Both the position numbers and the translations under genes were made by a program. Shown piece by piece: positions 21,585-29,814 of a stretch of 64,000 nt of DNA. Where the stretch lies: the NCBI RefSeq assembly GCF_026262505.1, contig NC_067206.1, forward strand, positions 24,071,896-24,135,895, in the 5' to 3' direction. Within the stretch, counting starts at the first letter, position 1; the number at the start of each line of letters is the position of its first letter. The stretch comes from Trichomonas vaginalis G3. Taxonomy: Eukaryota; Parabasalia; Trichomonadida; Trichomonadidae. The notes beneath the pieces were generated by a model. The model worked only from the letters and a program-made list of their open reading frames with translations. It searched no databases and was not told the origin of the DNA.

Positions 21585-22456
21585 ATGTTAGAAAAAAAGT
21601 TTGCTGACATTGACAAGAAATTTGAGAATGTTTTAAACAAGAACAAGAGGAAGTTAGAAAATGCTCAGATAAAACCTATACATGACAAGTTCTTATTTGC
21701 TCAGAATGGTATAACAGGTCTAATTGCACCACCTGGGTCGGGTAAGACTTTCACTTATCTTAAAATGGCTGCACAACAACAAGAACTAGATGAGAAGAAC
21801 CCATTTTATGAGTTAGTTGTCATTTGGTAGTACTTCTGGTCAATTTGACCAAACCGTCAATTTCGTTCAAAGATATTATAAAAAAGTCTAAGTTAGTATG
21901 TATAAAAGACTCTGAGTTGTTAGATTGGATAAAAGAAGTACCAAAGAAGAGTTTTGAAGTACAATGCTATAAATGAGTATATAATTCTAAGTTTAAAGAC
22001 CCAAATGAGGAAATGCAGAGAATATTAGAGAAGAAACACTTCAGAAACAAACAGAAAGAGATAGAAATACATTTCGAAGAAATTGCAATCTTACGATTGG
22101 AAGACTTACCCTCACAGATGTCTTCTTATCTTAGATGACTTTGCTTCTCATCCTTTGTTAAAGAATAGAGAAAAAGATATGTGTCGAATTCTTAGCTCAG
22201 ACACTTTAACATCTCAGTTGTCATTTGTGTACAGACAGCAAAGAGTTTTAAGTAAGGATGTAAGAGATATACTGACTGACATTGTACTTTTCCCGGATTG
22301 TCCGAAAGACGATTCATGGAACTTATGAAAGAGTCCATGGCAGGTAAGTTTGACAGATATACTATGGAGAAGTACAAAGTCATACAAGACCCTCATACTT
22401 CTTTCAGAATTCATATCTACGCAAACAAAGTTCAAATTGTAAAAAGTCAAGCGTAA
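21585..22456 (+). pseudogene. Genome-packaging ATPase (A32/FtsK-HerA type), broken
   Basis: The likely start is ATG 21585 (an upstream extension overlaps the divergent gene). Walker A APPGSGKT occurs near residue 49-56. The frame breaks near 21828, continues with FDQTVNSFKDIIKKSK-like sequence, breaks again near 21975 and 22100, and then shows Walker B CLLILDDFA followed by the family's downstream region with VYRQQRVLSKDVRDIL. The last block ends at TAA 22454-22456. The element 2 homologue (42037-42852, intact) has the same architecture. This ATPase pumps genomes into Polinton capsids. At least three indels inactivate it. Confidence 0.7.
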
Positions 22457-22459
22457 AAA

Positions 22460-22549
22460 TGTAAGTGTTTTAGTCTTAGTCTGTTGTGGTGCTGGGGCTG
22501 TCGGTTCTTCTGGCTTTGGAATGGACTCGGTTGGTGGTACGTCGGACAT
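22460..22549 (-). pseudogene. 5' fragment of a Pro-rich protein gene
   Basis: The reverse strand starts MSDVPPTESIPKPEEPTAPA, almost the same as the start of the gene at 27252-27614, then runs into the 3' end of the ATPase gene with no matching continuation. It is a duplicated and truncated copy of that gene's 5' end. A 22-bp repeat array begins just upstream of its ATG, while the complete paralogue also has an array (21-bp unit) just upstream of its ATG. Confidence 0.55.
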
Positions 22550-22555
22550 TGTCTT

Positions 22556-22992
22556 GAAACAATAAAAGACTTGTCTTGAAAAAGTTAAAAGACTTGTCTT
22601 GAAACAATAAAAAGACTTGTCTTGAAAAAGTAAAAGACTTGTCTTGAAAAAGTAAAAGACTTGTCTTGAAAAAGTAAAAGACTTGTCTTGAAAAAAGTAA
22701 AAGACTTGTCTTGAAAAAGTGAAAGACTTGTCTTGAAAAAGTACGGGTATCGTCTGAAATCAAGACCACTGTTCTCAAATTTGAGAACTTTACACCAAAA
22801 AATTTCTTGAAAAATAACGGGTCTTGTCTTGAAAAAGTAAAAGACTTGTCTTGAAAAAGTAAAAGACTTGTCTTGAAAAAGTAAAAGACTTGTCTTTGAA
22901 AAAGTAAAAGACTTGTCTTGAAAAAGTAAAAGACTTTGTCTTGAAACAATAAAAGACTTGTCTTGAAAAAGTAAAAGACTTGTCTTGAAACA
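22556..22992. repeat. 22-bp tandem array, about 18-20 copies in two blocks
   Basis: Unit AAAAGACTTGTCTTGAAAAA plus GT, with occasional ACAAT variants and single-base length changes. Two blocks are split by a unique island at about 22741-22830 that contains a perfect 18-bp palindrome GTTCTCAAATTTGAGAAC (22771-22788) and a short protein-like stretch. Each unit holds AAGACTTGTCTT, itself an inverted repeat. No spacers of constant length, so not CRISPR. Confidence 0.85.
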
Positions 22993-22995
22993 ATG

Positions 22996-23072
22996 ACCGA
23001 CATAGACCAGCAGATGAGGCAATTTACCTTATAGAGCTACCTGAGCCATCTGAAGTCAAGCTTGAAAAATAA
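22996..23072 (+). pseudogene. 3' fragment of an unidentified gene
   Basis: Directly after the repeat array the forward strand reads PADEAIYLIELPEPSEVKLE and stops at TAA 23070-23072. Composition is coding-like and acidic, but the frame cannot be followed back through the array. It may be the C-terminus of a gene whose body was replaced by the repeat expansion. Confidence 0.3.
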
Positions 23073-23081
23073 AGAGTTCAT

Positions 23082-23907
23082 CTACTCTACTTGTTTGAAG
23101 TTGTCAAAATACTCTGTTATTTTTTCCTTTAACAATGGCAAATTTCTTTGAATGTAAGTATTGTACAACCTTTCATATCATAGTGTGTTTGAGGTAACGT
23201 ATCTTGAACTATTTGTTTCACATCTTCATTTGGGGTCATTGAAATCGGTAAGTTTTCGCGATAGAACCATTTCTGTCAGATTTGTAAATCTTAGCAAGGT
23301 CGTAAAAGCTTTTGTTGTTTCTTCTGACTAAATGCAACATAACCATATCTCTGTCTTCTTCATTTTCCATCTCTTCAGGATAAATCATATACTTATAGTT
23401 CTTTTCCTTTCCTTTTGGTACCGAACGTGGTATTCTTTTCTGAAGGTTTTGTCTTTTGCTTCAATGACTTCATCTTTTGCTTGAAGTTTTCTTTTCCATC
23501 TCTTCACGTTCTTGTCTATGAATTTCATCTAACATCATGAAAATATAACAAGCATAACGAGGTGAAGCCCACATTGCTACGGCATTTACTAAAAGTCTAT
23601 GTACATACCAACCTCTCAAACCAGGAGCCAAATTCTTGCGATTTTCGTACGGAATCTCTACCCTCGGTTTTCCGAGGGTAGCAAACATATGAGGAAATTC
23701 TTCTAAAAGTTCTTTTGTCTGTTGGTTTTCAAACCAATGGTATGCTTGCTTTGTAGAACGAAGAGTATTCAAAATACTTTGCATTTGGTACATATCGTCT
23801 TTGACCGAACGAATGAGACGGAGTGTTTGTTTAAACTGAACCCACTCGTATTCTTCATTTATGGCTTCATGAACGATAGCAGTTGTTGTGTTCTCTGTTG
23901 TTGACAT
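23082..23907 (-). pseudogene. KilA-N/Bro-like DNA-binding protein, frameshifted C-terminus
   Basis: Start ATG 23905-23907 (MSTTENTTTAIVHEA). Residues about 90-140 carry the C-terminal part of a KilA-N domain: RGWYVHRLLVNAVAMWASPR and a helix ending EIHRQEREEMEKK. After about residue 145 the frame shifts (near 23480) and again twice, but protein-like sequence continues (YKYMIYPEEMENEEDRDMVM, then RNNKSFYDLAKIYKSDRNG) to TAG 23082-23084. The C-terminal domain resembles those found behind KilA-N in large DNA viruses. A shared promoter motif lies at 23949-23966. Confidence 0.55.
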
Positions 23908-23997
23908 ATCTGTCTTTATATTCCGGATAAAAAAATAAATAAAAATAAAACTAACTTTATTTTTTCTATCTTTCACAAAAGACCAAAAATAAACGCT

Positions 23998-24602
23998 TTA
24001 CATGTATTTTTCAGCAACTTCGTCAAATAATTTTATAGCTTTATCTATCTCATCCACTTCAAACGTTTCTTTACCTTTTATGGGAGCACCATTTTTCTCA
24101 AACTTTTCAAGTAGTTCTGTTTCAGCAGCTCTCATATCGTTAACGAACACAACCTTGACTCTATTGACTGTACTGTCATATCTTTGAGTTATATTATATG
24201 TTCTTCCTATCTTATATCTCTTTGTATTGAAGTCCTTCGGTTTCTGAACGATGTAAAGTAAGCCTTCACTGCAACGTTCCGTATCGAATGAACCATATGT
24301 TATGAAGTTATATCCAACAACTGGGTCTAACCATATATTGGTATAAGACTTTTGTCTATAAGATATGCTGTAGTTCCATAGAATCTTACCGATATCATAA
24401 GCTCAGGATTTCTTGTCAAAATTTTCTGACTAGAAGCAGTTCTAACCCAGTCGTGGGATGTTTTCTTTCCAAATGGAGATATAATGTCTGACAAAGAATA
24501 TTTGTTGTATTTCTTTGAGTATCTTACGTTTAAATCACCAATTCTAACCAATTTAGTGTTATTGTCTATCTTTTTAACTGTTTCAAACTCAGTGTTTGTC
24601 AT
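23998..24602 (-). pseudogene. KilA-N-like protein with GIY-YIG (T5orf172) nuclease domain, one frameshift
   Basis: From ATG 24602 the first 90 residues include YNKYSLSDIISPFGKKTSHD and WVRTASSQKIL, which fit a KilA-N-type N-terminal domain. The frame slips near 24340 and then continues with LLYIVQKPKDFNTKRYKIGR, NITQRYDSTVNRVKVV and an AAETELLEKF helix, ending at TAA 23998-24000. That C-terminal half is the T5orf172 version of the GIY-YIG fold (the YKIGRT and the RAAETELL helix are its marks). KilA-N plus T5orf172 is a common pairing in phages and large DNA viruses. One indel separates the halves. Confidence 0.6.
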
Positions 24603-24635
24603 TTCTGTTCTTACATACAAAATAAAAAAATAAAT

Positions 24636-25016
24636 AAAAATAATGTTTATGTTAGAATGTTAGATCTAACATGTTTTCTAACATGTTTTCTAACATGGTC
24701 TAAAACATACAAAATTCATGAAATTTCATACGGAATTCAGCAAAAATAATGTTTATGTTAGAATGTTAGATCTAACATGTTTTCTAACATGTTTTCTAAC
24801 ATGGTCTAAAACATACAAAATTCATGAAATTTCATACGGAATTCAGCAAAAATAATGTTTATGTTAGAATGTTAGATCTAACATGTTTTCTAACATGTTT
24901 TCTAACATGGTCTAAAACATACAAAACTCATGAAATTTCATACGGAATTCAATAAAAATAATGTTTATGTTAGAATGTTAGATCTAACATGTTTTCTAAC
25001 ATGTTTTCTAACATAA
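24636..25016. repeat. 106-bp direct repeats with GTTAGATCTAAC palindrome, 3.6 copies
   Basis: Copies start at 24636, 24742, 24848 and 24954 with an exact 106-bp period; the last is partial. Each has TTAGAATGTTAGATCTAACA followed by two TGTTTTCTAACA half-sites. The array lies directly upstream of the reverse-strand gene ending at 24602 and downstream of the one ending at 25021. Copies differ at only one or two bases, so expansion is recent. Confidence 0.9.
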
Positions 25017-25020
25017 CTAT

Positions 25021-25934
25021 TTACAAGCGTTTTACATGGTATATGTTGCGATGGTTCATGACTCTAAACAGTTTCGTAGCTTCAATTTCTTCTTTTAGTA
25101 CATCGAATGTTTTAACTATGCGAAGGTTTCTTTATACTTCTTCTTGACGTCAGATAATAGGAAATCGTCAGCAGTTGGATAGTTTTTGTTCAGAAATTCT
25201 AACATGTTCATTTTATCTTCTGCTGGTTTTTCTGCTTCTTTCTTTAAATCTGCATAGTCGTTTCGCATACGTTCTATCTCTTTGACGGAGTAGTTATATT
25301 TCCTCATTGCTGCTTTACATTTTGAACATTGCGGATTCATTTTTGCGTTATATTCTGAAACCTTACCTGCTAAAACAACTAAGGCGTCAATGGTTTTCTT
25401 CATCTCGAACATAGCGGGTCTTATTTGTTCGTTCCATACCTTACCCCTACTATCTTTATCTCTTATTTCCCAAACACATTTTGCAACTAACGAAACAAAG
25501 TTGTCGTAGGTCTTAAACTCCCCAGATTTGTATATGTCAGAGATGTTCTTATATACCATGTCGCAATCTTTGTCCATAACTTTATGGTTGCAATGAAATC
25601 CTAGAAACTCATAGTTTACCTTTCGTATGAACTTCTTTATTTCTACTGAGTCAGTTGCTTTGACTTCTATTTCGTCAAATTCGGGAATGGTTAGTTTTTG
25701 TTGTTGGATTTCAGGCAATTTGGGTAAATGGTCAATAATGTCCTGCATTTCATAAAGATACTGTTCATTTGTTTCATCTTTCGCACTACAGTCTAAATTA
25801 CTTGTTAAAAGTTCTTGCTTTATCTTCTGGATTTTTGTTTCGAAAGTATATGAAGAAGGAATGAAGTTTTTCATCTCTACTAACATAGATGTTGGATTCA
25901 TGACTAACGAGTTTGGTGCTGTTGTTGCTAACAT
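25021..25934 (-). pseudogene. Hypothetical protein with CxxC motif, frameshift near its end
   Basis: From ATG 25934 a clean frame of 272 residues begins MLATTAPNSLVMNPTSM and contains a CSKCKAAMRKYNY zinc-ribbon-like motif near residue 200-212 and a helical C-terminus. It stops at 25116, but the neighbouring frame continues 33 more protein-like residues (TFDVLKEEIEATKLFRVMNH) to TAA 25021-25023, so the true end has been shifted by an indel near 25120. The promoter has the shared AATAAAGTTAGTTTT motif at 25972-25992. Function unknown; the gene sits among DNA-binding regulators. Confidence 0.5.
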
Positions 25935-25971
25935 GTTCTTACAATAAAAATAAAAAATATTTTTTTAAAAA

Positions 25972-25992
25972 AACTAACTTTATTTTTTATTT
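25972..25992 (-). promoter_or_regulatory. Shared early-type promoter motif AATAAAGTTAGTTTT
   Basis: Read on the reverse strand, AAAAAATAAAGTTAGTTTTT stands 38 bases before the ATG of the gene ending at 25934. Copies lie before 23907 (23949-23966) and 27024 (27067-27085) in element 1, and before 47857 (47792-47812) and 49677 (49627-49648) in element 2, always 29-45 bases from the ATG. Several of these genes also share GTAAGAACAGAAATG at the start codon. This points to one promoter class used by both elements. Confidence 0.6.
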
Positions 25993-26025
25993 CGGGAAAA
26001 TTCATGAAAATTCAAGAGTTTTAGA

Positions 26026-26345
26026 CCATGTTAGAAAACGTGTTAGAAAACATGTTAGATCTAACATTCTAACATAAATTATATTTTTGGTGTAAAATTC
26101 ATGAAAATTCAAGAGTTTTAGACCATGTTAGAAAACGTGTTAGAAAACATGTTAGATCTAACATTCTACCCTAAAATATATTTTTGGGTCATTTACGCTC
26201 ATTCCGATGAAGAAGTCTTGACAAAACATTTATGAAGAAGTCTTGACAAAACATTTACGAAGAAGTCATGAAAATTCAAGAGGGTAGAAAAGAGGGTAGA
26301 AGACAGGTTAGATCTAACCTTCTACCCTAAAATATATTTTTGTCG
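26026..26345. promoter_or_regulatory. Inverted cluster of operator-like palindromes and TIR-type repeats
   Basis: Holds two inverted copies of the GTTAGATCTAAC module (near 26053 and 26150), two to three inverted copies of the 25-bp repeat of the left end (26212-26270), and a variant palindrome AGGTTAGATCTAACCT near 26310. The segment TTTTTGGGTCATTTACGCTC at 26186 is the exact inverse of one at 12627, so the regulatory stretch before 12778 has been copied here in reverse. Confidence 0.6.
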
Positions 26346-26361
26346 AAAAAAAATGGTTCAT

Positions 26362-27024
26362 TTACTCACAATATTTTTGTACAAAACGACCCCAAACTTT
26401 TAACTTCTTTTCTGCAGCTTCTAATGTTATCTTAGCGAGTTCATATTCTCTAAATTCTCTCTTTAAATCTTCTTGTTCCCATTGGTCTAGTTCGTATGGA
26501 GAATCTCTATAACCATAACATATCTCACGTTCATGTTCTAAATGTTTTTCGCACATTTTTCTAACTTCTTGTTCGAACAAAGGTTTTGCATTCTCTACTG
26601 TATCTTCAAGTTCTTCTTCATCTAACTTCTCATGAACTTTCTTGTCTATGGAGTCCATAATTTTTCCAACTGCTATACAATATTTTGGAGAAGCCCACAT
26701 TGCAATATAGTTTACGAGTCTTGGGTCTACATACATTCCTCTAACCTGTTTGATTTCATCCGGAATTCCTGCATGAACTTTGTATAAAAAGCAACCCGCC
26801 GTTTTCCGCGGGTTGGTATATTCTTCACAAAATGCCTTAAAATACTCTTCCCAGGACTTATTTTCCAACAACCTTCTAAAGTCTTTCCTAAACTGCTGAC
26901 ACATCTTTGTTGCATTTATATAACCATCCTTGTCTCTACGTAAGACTTCAATACCGTTGTAAGTGCCTTTTGTGAATGTTTCGCCATTAGATTTGTTCGT
27001 GAACGTTTTTGCTTCGACTGACAT
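26362..27024 (-). CDS. KilA-N domain protein
   Basis: 220 residues, intact. KilA-N domain at about 20-130: the motif RRDKDGYINATKMCQQF at residues 30-46 is the family signature, and MYVDPRLVNYIAMWASPKY near 112-130 closes it. A helical Glu/Lys C-terminus follows. Such proteins bind DNA and act as regulators in phages and large DNA viruses. The first 42 and last 85 residues are almost identical to the KilA-N protein of element 2 (47857-48522), while the DNA-binding middle is different. Promoter motif at 27067-27085 and palindromic repeats at 27110-27270 lie upstream. Confidence 0.85.
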   Translation of the reverse strand: MSVEAKTFTNKSNGETFTKGTYNGIEVLRRDKDGYINATKMCQQFRKDFRRLLENKSWEEYFKAFCEEYTNPRKTAGCFLYKVHAGIPDEIKQVRGMYVDPRLVNYIAMWASPKYCIAVGKIMDSIDKKVHEKLDEEELEDTVENAKPLFEQEVRKMCEKHLEHEREICYGYRDSPYELDQWEQEDLKREFREYELAKITLEAAEKKLKVWGRFVQKYCE

Positions 27025-27104
27025 TTCTGTTCTTACAATAAAAATAAAAAAATATTTTTTTAAAAAAACTAACTTTATTTTTTTATTTCGGAAAATTCAT
27101 GAAA

Positions 27105-27275
27105 ATTCAAGAGTTTTAGACCATGTTAGAAAACGTGTTAGAAAAGGTGTTAGATCTAACATTCTAACATAAACATTATTTTTGGTGTAAATTTCATGAT
27201 TTTCGAGAGTTTTAGACCATGTTAGAAAACGTGTTAGAAAAGGTGTTAGATCTAACATTCTAACATAAACATTAT
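27105..27275. promoter_or_regulatory. Two operator-like palindromic modules upstream of KilA-N gene
   Basis: Two tandem copies (period about 84 bp) of the inverted TAGAAAACGTGTTAGAAAAG and GTTAGATCTAAC module. They stand 80-250 bases upstream of the KilA-N start and also form the end of the gene 27252-27614, whose last eleven codons are written in the repeat. Confidence 0.55.
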
Positions 27276-27614
27276 TTTTACTGAATTTAGCAACAACTTT
27301 CTCTCAATTGGAGCTGTGGCATACTCTTTGCGTAAGCGGTTCAGACCTTCTTCGAAGTCTTGGTCTCTCTTCGATTTGGATTGAGATTGGAATTGCTGGA
27401 ATTGGAATTGCTGGAACAACTTTCTCTCAATTGGAGCTGTAGCATACTCTTTGCGTAAGCGGTTCAGACCTTCTTCGAACTCTTGGTCTCTCTTCGATTT
27501 GTATTGGAATTGGTAGTAATTTGGTGGAGGGACTTGCTGGAACTGAGGTGCAGGGGCTGGTGCTTTAGGTTCTTCTGGATTGAGATTGGACTCGGTTGGT
27601 GGTACGTCGGACAT
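27252..27614 (-). CDS. Pro/Gln-rich protein with a duplicated 27-residue unit
   Basis: The ATG at 27612-27614 starts MSDVPPTESNLNPEEPKAP. After a Pro/Gln-rich linker, the unit KSKRDQEFEEGLNRLRKEYA plus TAPIERK occurs twice with one substitution, separated by a Gln/Phe-rich spacer. The final eleven residues are encoded by the palindromic repeat downstream, so the original 3' end is probably lost. A truncated copy of the 5' end is found at 22460-22549. Function unknown; low-complexity structure suggests a linker or scaffold protein. Confidence 0.5.
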   Translation of the reverse strand: MSDVPPTESNLNPEEPKAPAPAPQFQQVPPPNYYQFQYKSKRDQEFEEGLNRLRKEYATAPIERKLFQQFQFQQFQSQSKSKRDQDFEEGLNRLRKEYATAPIERKLLLNSVKIMFMLEC

Positions 27615-27642
27615 TCGTTTGTGGCTTAACCGTCGGACCACA

Positions 27643-28021
27643 ACGATAAAAATCTCTGCTCCTAGCAGTACTGCTACTGACAGTAGCAGTACTTTTACTG
27701 ACAGTAGCAGTACTTTTTCTGACAGTAGCAGTACTTTTACTGACAGTAGCAGTACTTTTTCTGACAGTAGCAGTACTTTTACTGACAGTAGCAGTACTTT
27801 TACTGACAGTAGCAGTACTTTATCGTCGAAAACCCTCTCAAATTTTCCTTTTTACTGACATTAGCAGTACTTTTACTGACATTAGCAGTACTTTTACTGA
27901 CAGTAGCAGTACTTTTACTGACAGTAGCAGTACTTTTTCTGACAGTAGCAGTACTTTTACTGACAGTAGCAGTACTTTTACTGACAGTAGCAGTACTGCT
28001 AGGAGCAGAGATTTTTATCGT
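27643..28021. repeat. 21-bp tandem array bounded by 37-bp perfect inverted repeats
   Basis: About 15 copies of CAGTAGCAGTACTTTTACTG plus A, interrupted at 27821-27856 by a unique spacer. The outer ends are exact inverted repeats: 27643-27679 starts ACGATAAAAATCTCTGCTCC and is mirrored at 27985-28021. Inside each arm lies AGCAGTACTGCT, a palindrome. The whole block is about 380 bp, has no gene, and could fold as a giant cruciform. It may be a small inserted repeat element. Confidence 0.85.
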
Positions 28022-28126
28022 CCAACTTTACAAATGTAAACTTATATCGTTCTATTTTCTTCACTAGGGTCTAACACCAAAGTAACCTATGTACATGAAA
28101 TTTCACTGCATAAAAGGAAAAAAACC

Positions 28127-28201
28127 TGGGCGAATCGGGATTTGAACCGAGGTCTTCGACGCCTTTAACGAGGTAGCCCATACCACTGAGCTATGAGCCG
28201 C
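28127..28201 (-). tRNA. tRNA-like sequence, degenerate
   Basis: The reverse strand has a perfect A-box-like TAGCTCAGTGGTA with a D stem (GCTC/GGGC) and a B-box-like GGTTCAAATCC at the correct distance, total about 73 nt. However, the acceptor ends (GCGGCTC and TTCGCCC) do not pair, two T-stem pairs are mismatched and no clean anticodon stem forms, so no isotype is assigned. It is most likely a tRNA pseudogene or a tRNA-derived promoter carried in the element. Confidence 0.4.
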
Positions 28202-28309
28202 TTACATATTCACAAAAATAAATTGTTTTCATGAGTTTTCTACGATGTTAGAAAAAATGTTATTTTCTAATATCTTCACATTCAATACTTTTTCAGCACT
28301 TTTCCGTAG

Positions 28310-28435
28310 TTATATATGAAAGACAATTCGAGATAAAATTTCTTCATCTGAAATATTTCTACCGGCATTTGTAAAGATATAGTCTAACGGTTTTGTATCT
28401 GCTACTTTTGTTCTTTGTTTTTCAACCTGAAACAT
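28310..28435 (-). pseudogene. N-terminal fragment paralogous to the gene at 32613
   Basis: Encodes 41 residues starting MFQVEKQRTKVADTKPLDYI and reading FTNAGRN afterwards. The start of the forward-strand gene at 32613 reads ENSRVATTKPLDELFTN in the same place, so this is a duplicated, truncated copy. It is followed by stops and AT-rich sequence. Confidence 0.5.
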
Positions 28436-28472
28436 TTAATATATGTAAAAATATATGGTTTTAAAAAACGTT

Positions 28473-29057
28473 TTAAAATGGTATGCCATATAGCTTCTTG
28501 AATTTGTTAAGACGTATTTGAACGCGTTTTCCATCTGTATCTCTAGTGTTTACATAAGCACAGCCTGCCTTAGTAAAACATACTTGTAATTTTCTATAGT
28601 TTACGCCGGTATAAAGGTAGAAAGAGTCCTGTTCTTCGCTATAGTAGTAAAACTCAAACGTATGCTTACCATAGTCTGTAATTTCAATTGCTTCATCTTC
28701 TAGTTCGTCGACAAATTCGAATACAATATCTCTAAATTTGCCTATGTTCTTACTGTTTTCAGAACAAGTGACCCAACGTAAGTTTTCAAGTCTATTGTCG
28801 TTTCTTATATGGTTTATGTGGTCTACAAAAGGTAGATTGTTAGGGTTTGGTATAAAATGAGTTGCAATGACAACATGTTTAAAATAGTGTTTTCCACCAA
28901 TCCTCATCCTAGCATATCCGTCATTTTGCTCCCATTCGCTTAAAACTCTTTTTGTCTTTTTGTTTCTGACTTCAAATGACTCACAACAGTGAATTTCATA
29001 TTTCTCATCTAACAAACAAGTTTTCCAACGGTCTGTTCCAACAAACTCAGCGTACAT
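28473..29057 (-). CDS. HNH endonuclease (NUMOD4/HNH_3 homing type)
   Basis: 194 residues, intact. An N-terminal NUMOD4-like region (EWEQNDGYARMRIGGKHYFK, residues about 41-60) leads into the HNH core: VVIATHFIPNPNNLPFVDHI, then NHIRNDNRLENLRWVT. The pattern H-D-H-N-N followed by LRWVT is typical of phage and giant-virus homing nucleases. The C-terminal 80 residues form a separate DNA-recognition-like domain ending in YGIPF. Free-standing HNH genes of this kind spread by cutting alleles that lack them. It stands between the tRNA-like block and a small related fragment. Confidence 0.8.
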   Translation of the reverse strand: MYAEFVGTDRWKTCLLDEKYEIHCCESFEVRNKKTKRVLSEWEQNDGYARMRIGGKHYFKHVVIATHFIPNPNNLPFVDHINHIRNDNRLENLRWVTCSENSKNIGKFRDIVFEFVDELEDEAIEITDYGKHTFEFYYYSEEQDSFYLYTGVNYRKLQVCFTKAGCAYVNTRDTDGKRVQIRLNKFKKLYGIPF

Positions 29058-29058
29058 T

Positions 29059-29181
29059 TCAAATAAAATAAAAAAATATATTTTTTAAAATAAATGTTTT
29101 AAAATGGTATGCCATTTCATATTTCTCATCTAACTCTGCTTTTACTCTAGCAGATTTTCTATCCATTCTATACGGGGGCAT
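29059..29181 (-). pseudogene. Short deletion derivative related to the HNH gene
   Basis: A 40-codon frame starting MPPYRMDRKSARVKAELDEK. The segment LDEKYE also occurs in the HNH protein, and the DNA after it (the inverse of TGTTTTAAAATGGTATGCC) copies the HNH gene's 3' end, including the GIPF-stop codons in the next frame. It looks like a gene reduced by an internal deletion, although the new N-terminus may be real. Confidence 0.35.
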
Positions 29182-29210
29182 TTTTATAAAAATAAAAAAA
29201 TGTTTTTTCT

Positions 29211-29795
29211 TTACTTTACGTAACCACCAGCTACCAGAAGTCTTTGACGCCAACCCATACCAGCTAATGAAGGTTGACTTGGTTTAGTTTCCAAACTAAA
29301 CTTTGGTTTTGGTTTATCTTCAGTTTTTGGCTCCCCTTCTTCTATCGGTCTTTCGTCACTTTTCGGTTCATCTGACTTTACCTCACTTGCAGGTTTAGTT
29401 GTGTCGTCAACATCTTCGTAAATATCATATGCCATTTGTTTTTGTTTTCCTTTCAACTTTTTGTGTTTGTTGTAAAGTTTAGAATATTTCGACTCTAAGT
29501 CAATGAGATGTTCTATAATGAACTGTTGGTCAGTGAAGTAAACTTTTCCATCTGTTGTCTCTTTAACTCCTTCAGACTTCAATATTTTATTTGTGAGAGT
29601 CTGTTTCTTTTTTGAGATACTAGCCGTTCCATTTCTATGAAAAGTGACTTTGTAGTTAGGGTTTGTATTTCCAGACCTGGCACTTTCTATTATTGAATTT
29701 TTCTCTTCATCTGTAAGTTCTTTGACAGGTTTTGACAATGGTTCTGAACTTTTTGTTTGTGGTGTCAAATCTACCGTTTCAACTTCTTCGGTCAT
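29211..29795 (-). CDS. Hypothetical acidic protein
   Basis: 194 residues, intact, starting MTEEVETVDLTPQTK. A compact middle part (about 30-115) contains NYKVTFHRNGTASISKKKQT and a helix ISLE-type region; the rest is Glu/Lys/Pro-rich and disordered, ending in QRLLVAGGYVK. A loosely similar combination of an acidic N-terminus and a KV-x-F-x-I-x-K segment occurs in the reverse-strand gene 39391-39759 of element 2. It is in a cluster with two small virion-like genes, all preceded by TTTTTTACTGAGATGAA-type leaders. Confidence 0.55.
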   Translation of the reverse strand: MTEEVETVDLTPQTKSSEPLSKPVKELTDEEKNSIIESARSGNTNPNYKVTFHRNGTASISKKKQTLTNKILKSEGVKETTDGKVYFTDQQFIIEHLIDLESKYSKLYNKHKKLKGKQKQMAYDIYEDVDDTTKPASEVKSDEPKSDERPIEEGEPKTEDKPKPKFSLETKPSQPSLAGMGWRQRLLVAGGYVK

Positions 29796-29814
29796 TTCAT
29801 CTCAGTAAAAAATT

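Noticed and set aside
22741..22830. Remnant of a polymerase gene inside the 22-bp array
   Set aside because: The island is too short, and the peptide it encodes has no polymerase motif.
22476..23022. Long reverse-strand repeat proteins
   Set aside because: They are translations of the 22-bp array in several frames; no frame is favoured.
27580..27858. Ser/Thr-rich repeat protein
   Set aside because: Translation of the 21-bp array, opened by chance because the unit is a multiple of three.
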